This document shows positions 61,110 through 64,000 of a stretch of DNA of 64,000 bases, one piece after another. Position numbers and translations under genes: made by a program. The notes beneath the pieces were generated by a model that was given only the letters and a program-made list of their open reading frames with translations, was not told the origin of the DNA and ran no database searches. This stretch comes from Streptomyces sp. 846.5 (GTDB lineage Bacteria; Actinomycetota; Actinomycetes; Streptomycetales; Streptomycetaceae), in contig NZ_SOBN01000001.1 of assembly GCF_004365705.1 (NCBI RefSeq), forward strand, positions 2,124,555-2,188,554, given 5' to 3'. Positions within the stretch are counted from its first letter, which is position 1. Every line of letters starts with the position of its first letter.

Positions 61110-62510
61110 GTGGGCACGTCCGCCACCGCCAACGGCGGTGTCTCGTTCTGGTACTCGACCATCGGGCTCCCCACGCCCCGCAGCCCGCTGGACGGTTCGG
61201 CCGAGGCCGACGTCTGCATCGTGGGCGGCGGCTACACCGGCCTGTGGACCGCGTACTACCTGAAGAAGGCCGATCCCGGCCTGCGCGTCACCGTCCTGGA
61301 GCAGCGCTTCTGCGGCTACGGCGCGTCAGGCCGCAACGGCGGCTGGCTCTACAACGGCTTCGCCGGGCGCGGGGTCTTCGCCCACAGGTACGGCAGGCCC
61401 GGCGCGATCGCCATGCAGCAGGCGATGAACGGCGCCGTGGACGAGGTGATCGCGGTGTGCGCGGCCGAGGGCATCGACGCCGACATCGCCAAGGGCGGGA
61501 TGATGGAGGTCGCCCGCACCCCGGCCCAGCTGGAGCGGCTGGGGGCGTACGTCGAGAACGAGCACTCCTTCGGCGAGACCGCGCTGGAACTGCTGAGCCC
61601 CACAGAGGCCGCCGCCCGGATCGACGTGGACGGCGCTCTGGGCGCCTGCTGGACCCCGCACGGGGCCCGGATCCAGCCCGCGAAGCTGGTGGTCGGGCTG
61701 GCCCGGGTGGTCGAGGCGATGGGCGTGTCGGTGTACGAGTCCACGACAGTGACCGAGATCGTGCCGGGCTCGTCCGGTGCGCTCGCCAAGGCGGTGACCG
61801 AGCGCGGCACGGTGTCGGCGCGGTTCGTGCTGCGGGCCACCGAGGGCTTCACCTCGGCGCTGCGCGGCGAGCGGCGGTCCTGGCTGCCGATGAACTCCTC
61901 GATGGTGGTCACCGAGCCGCTGCCGGCCGCGTTCTGGGAGGCGGTCGGCTGGTCCGGGCGGGAGACCCTGGGCGACATGGCGCACGCCTACATGTACGCG
62001 CAGCGCACCGCCGACGACCGGATCGCCCTGGGCGGTCGCGGCGTCCCGTACCGCTTCGGCTCGCGCACCGACAACGACGGGCTGACGGCGCAGAAGACGG
62101 TGGACCAGCTGCGGGCGATCCTGGAGGACTTCTTCCCGGCCGCGGCCGGGGCGCGGATCGACCACGCCTGGTCCGGTGTGCTGGGCGTGCCGCGGGACTG
62201 GTGTTCGACCGTGGAGCTGGACCGGGCCACCGGTCTCGGCCTGGCCGGCGGCTATGTCGGCAGCGGCGTGACCACCACCAACCTGGCCGCCCGGACCCTG
62301 CGGGACCTGGTGCTGGAGCAGGACACCGGGCTGACGGCGCTGCCCTGGGTGAACCACCGGGTCAGGCGCTGGGAGCCGGAACCGCTGCGCTGGATCGGCG
62401 TGCACGGCATGTACGCCGCCTACCACGCGGCGGACCGGCAGGAACGCGGGGGCAGGGCGACCACCTCGCCGATCGCCCGGGTCGCCGACGTGGTCTCGGG
62501 ACGGCACTGA
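61110..62510 (+). CDS. FAD-dependent oxidoreductase (DAO family)
   Basis: A 466-residue amine/glycine oxidase-type flavoprotein: dinucleotide motif VGGGYTGLWTAYYL (residues 32-45), GRNGGWLYNGFAG, and a C-terminal GGYVGSGVTTTNLAARTLRDLV. Related proteins oxidise gamma-glutamylputrescine or other amines, but substrate is not visible. Start is the GTG at 61110. Confidence 0.85.
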   Translation: MGTSATANGGVSFWYSTIGLPTPRSPLDGSAEADVCIVGGGYTGLWTAYYLKKADPGLRVTVLEQRFCGYGASGRNGGWLYNGFAGRGVFAHRYGRPGAIAMQQAMNGAVDEVIAVCAAEGIDADIAKGGMMEVARTPAQLERLGAYVENEHSFGETALELLSPTEAAARIDVDGALGACWTPHGARIQPAKLVVGLARVVEAMGVSVYESTTVTEIVPGSSGALAKAVTERGTVSARFVLRATEGFTSALRGERRSWLPMNSSMVVTEPLPAAFWEAVGWSGRETLGDMAHAYMYAQRTADDRIALGGRGVPYRFGSRTDNDGLTAQKTVDQLRAILEDFFPAAAGARIDHAWSGVLGVPRDWCSTVELDRATGLGLAGGYVGSGVTTTNLAARTLRDLVLEQDTGLTALPWVNHRVRRWEPEPLRWIGVHGMYAAYHAADRQERGGRATTSPIARVADVVSGRH

Positions 62511-62657
62511 GCGGGGGCGGACGAGCGGCGGACTCGGGGCGCTGACTGTCCGCAGTCGCGTGCGGACTCCCCGAGATGCGGAACGCGGGGCGGTGGCTGA
62601 GGCTGGGATCCGGGGGGAGTCGGAAGACCGCAGCAGCACTGACCGCCTGGGGTGCCC

Positions 62658-62930
62658 ATGTCTGTCCTACTCTGCGTCGTCATAGCTCCGATCGGCCTGC
62701 TCGTCATCCTGGGCATGTCGTGGTTCGAGGACCACTTCCTCCGCCCGCCCACCAGCCCCGGTGAGCAGGTCGTACTCAGTCAGGTCGTCCAGGGGCAGGT
62801 GCTGCCCGGTCCGGTCCTGGGCCCGGTCCAGGGCCCGGCGTCGTCCGAGCCGGGATCGCCCGGCGTCGAACTGCTGCGCATCGTCCGCACACCGAAGCAG
62901 CTGCCGGCGAGCAAGGACAACGCCGCCTGA
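62658..62930 (+). CDS. Small single-span membrane protein of unknown function
   Basis: A 90-residue protein: N-terminal span (about 3-19), the segment WFEDHF, and a Val/Gln/Gly/Pro tail with degenerate short repeats (VVLSQVVQGQVLPGPVLGPVQG). I do not recognise it. Start at the ATG 62658; the GTG at 62652 is in frame. Third-position GC supports coding. Confidence 0.55.
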   Translation: MSVLLCVVIAPIGLLVILGMSWFEDHFLRPPTSPGEQVVLSQVVQGQVLPGPVLGPVQGPASSEPGSPGVELLRIVRTPKQLPASKDNAA

Positions 62931-62982
62931 GAAGGGGGCGGTCAGTGGCCGGGGCCGGCGCCGGTTGACGCTCGGTCCGGCG

Positions 62983-63200
62983 GCGTGGTGGTATCAGCAG
63001 GCCAAACGGAGGCATGGAGAGGAAGCCGGTGAAGGGGGAGACCCCCAGTCCGGCGCGGTCCCGCCACTGTCACCGGGGAGCGCCCTCGAACGACGGCCAC
63101 GGCGGCGGCCACACCTGCTTCAGGTGGCGGCAGCTGCGGGAAGGCCCGGGGGCGTGTCGATCCGGGAGCCAGGAGACTCTCGCCCCCGGTTCGTCGATCC
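62983..63200 (+). promoter_or_regulatory. Adenosylcobalamin riboswitch
   Basis: The aptamer core is plain: GGAAGCCGGTGAAG at 63021, then CCGGCGCGGTCCCGCCACTGT at 63050-63070, and the B12 box AGCCAGGAGAC at 63167-63177. These are the conserved elements of the cobalamin riboswitch class, in the right order. It lies just upstream of cobalamin genes on the same strand. Ligand binding would lower their expression, probably at translation, since GAGGA at 63219-63223 overlaps a small GTGA/TCAC stem. Confidence 0.92.
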
Positions 63201-63234
63201 AGGGCGCGGACCCTGAGTGAGGACATTCACCGCC

Positions 63235-63300
63235 ATGCGCGTTGCTGCTGCACCACCACTTCTGCCTGCAGTCCCCGCCACCGCTCAGCCCTGCGGCTGA
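63235..63300 (+). CDS. Possible 21-residue leader peptide before cbiB
   Basis: An ATG at 63235 with GAGTGAGGA 12 bases upstream opens a 21-codon frame (MRVAAAPPLLPAVPATAQPCG) that stops at 63300, only 5 bases before the cbiB start. The only good ribosome site after the riboswitch serves this frame, so cbiB may depend on it by translational coupling. It could also reflect a misplaced cbiB start. Confidence 0.4.
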   Translation: MRVAAAPPLLPAVPATAQPCG

Positions 63301-63305
63301 CCGCC

Positions 63306-64000
63306 GTGCGGGCGACCACCGCCCTGGGCCTCGCAGCGGGATTCGCGGCCGACGCCGCCCTCGGCGACCCCCGGCGCGGGCACCCGGTGGCCGGGTTCGG
63401 CCGGGCGGCCGGGGCACTGGAGCGGCTGATCCGGCGCGACCGGCGCGACACCGGAGCGGTCTTCACGGCGATCTGCGTCGGCGCCGTCGCCGGGGCGGCC
63501 CGCTGCGGCGAGCGCGCCCTGCGCGGCAGCCCGGCCGGGGCGGCGCTGTTCACGGCCGGGGCCACCTGGACCGTGCTCGGCGGCGCGTCCCTGGTGCGGG
63601 AGGCGCGGATCATCGGCGACGCGCTGGAGGCGGGTGACCTCGCGGCCGCGCGCGAGCGTCTGCCCTACCTTTGCGGCCGCGACCCCAGGGAGCTGACCGG
63701 GCAGCAGATCGCCCGTGCGGTGGTCGAGTCGGTGGCCGAGAACACTGCCGACGCGGTGGTGAACGCCCTGGTGTGGGGCGCGGTGGCGGGTGCCCCCGGG
63801 CTGCTGGCGTTCCGTGCGGTGAACACCCTGGACGCCATGGTGGGCCATCGCTCGCCCCGCTACCTGCGGTTCGGCTGGGCCTCGGCCCGGCTGGACGACG
63901 TGGCGGGCTGGCCGGGGGCCCGGCTCACCGCGCTGCTGACGGTGGCCGCGGCGGGGCCGGAACACCGCCGCGACGCCTGGCGGGTCTGGCGGGCGGACGC
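63306..64000 (+). CDS. cbiB: Adenosylcobinamide-phosphate synthase CbiB/CobD, N-terminal part (runs off the window)
   Basis: A membrane enzyme that attaches the aminopropanol arm to adenosylcobyric acid. The family landmarks GDPRRGHPVAGFGRAAG (residues 17-33) and VVESVAENTADAVVNALVWGAVAGAPG (about 139-165) are followed by FRAVNTLDAMVGHRSPRYLRFGWASARLDD. The first 231 residues are present. The GTG at 63306 is taken as start; there is no other in-frame ATG or GTG upstream, though a CTG is possible. The riboswitch upstream makes it B12-repressed. Confidence 0.9.
   Translation, partial: MRATTALGLAAGFAADAALGDPRRGHPVAGFGRAAGALERLIRRDRRDTGAVFTAICVGAVAGAARCGERALRGSPAGAALFTAGATWTVLGGASLVREARIIGDALEAGDLAAARERLPYLCGRDPRELTGQQIARAVVESVAENTADAVVNALVWGAVAGAPGLLAFRAVNTLDAMVGHRSPRYLRFGWASARLDDVAGWPGARLTALLTVAAAGPEHRRDAWRVWRAD

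Overview
This is a very GC-rich, gene-dense actinomycete chromosome segment with strong G/C at third codon positions. Several gene families and arrangements point to Streptomycetaceae (Streptomyces, Kitasatospora or Streptacidiphilus): the 40-residue SGM_5486-type peptide, DUF3099, a 6C-type small RNA, a complete ethylmalonyl-CoA operon, and dispersed palindromes of the GCGCAGTTCCCCGCG type. I saw no transposase, integrase, phage genes, CRISPR array or rRNA. Most of the window is chromosomal core; the exopolysaccharide block at 24.5-38.4 kb looks like the main accessory insert.

Layout. 0-13 kb: the end of serB, a SixA phosphatase, a frameshifted MFS transporter divergent from a GntR regulator, fabG-fabI, initiator tRNA-Met, a TldD/PmbA protease pair, DUF3099, a 6C-like RNA, moaA, a glutaryl-CoA-type acyl-CoA dehydrogenase and a zinc alcohol dehydrogenase. 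13-24.4 kb: a DEDDh exonuclease with a BRCT-like end, SURF1, a GH15 enzyme, an SDR lacking its catalytic Tyr/Lys, a five-gene Asp23/DUF2273/AmaP envelope operon, an enoyl-CoA hydratase, a small helix-turn-helix protein, an ABC-F ATPase, a beta-propeller-like protein and a YnfA protein.

24.5-35.7 kb: an exopolysaccharide locus of Wzx/Wzy type. It holds a GH26 hydrolase, a CelD-like acyltransferase, a Wzz-like protein, two GT4 glycosyltransferases, a polysaccharide deacetylase, a MurJ/Wzx flippase, an O-antigen-ligase/Wzy protein and a polyprenyl-phosphate glycosyltransferase, mostly with overlapping start and stop codons. 35.9-41.3 kb: a DHA2 transporter with three C-terminal carboxypeptidase-regulatory-like repeats behind a 40-bp inverted repeat, then a FadR-type regulator divergent from gluconate kinase and permease.

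41.4-53 kb: an SRPBCC protein, a methyltransferase-NUDIX fusion, a two-domain 3-hydroxyacyl-CoA dehydrogenase, a TetR regulator, and ccr, ecm/meaA, mcl, mch and mcd. These five genes form the ethylmalonyl-CoA route from crotonyl-CoA to C4/C5 units. A repeated palindromic motif at the ccr promoter and inside the TetR gene suggests local control by that TetR protein. 53-64 kb: psd-pssA for phosphatidylethanolamine, an MFS exporter divergent from a double-Lrp regulator, a MarR regulator, two poorly characterised proteins, a FAD oxidoreductase, and an adenosylcobalamin riboswitch before cbiB/cobD, which runs off the end. Cobalamin links this end of the window to the B12-dependent ethylmalonyl-CoA mutase.
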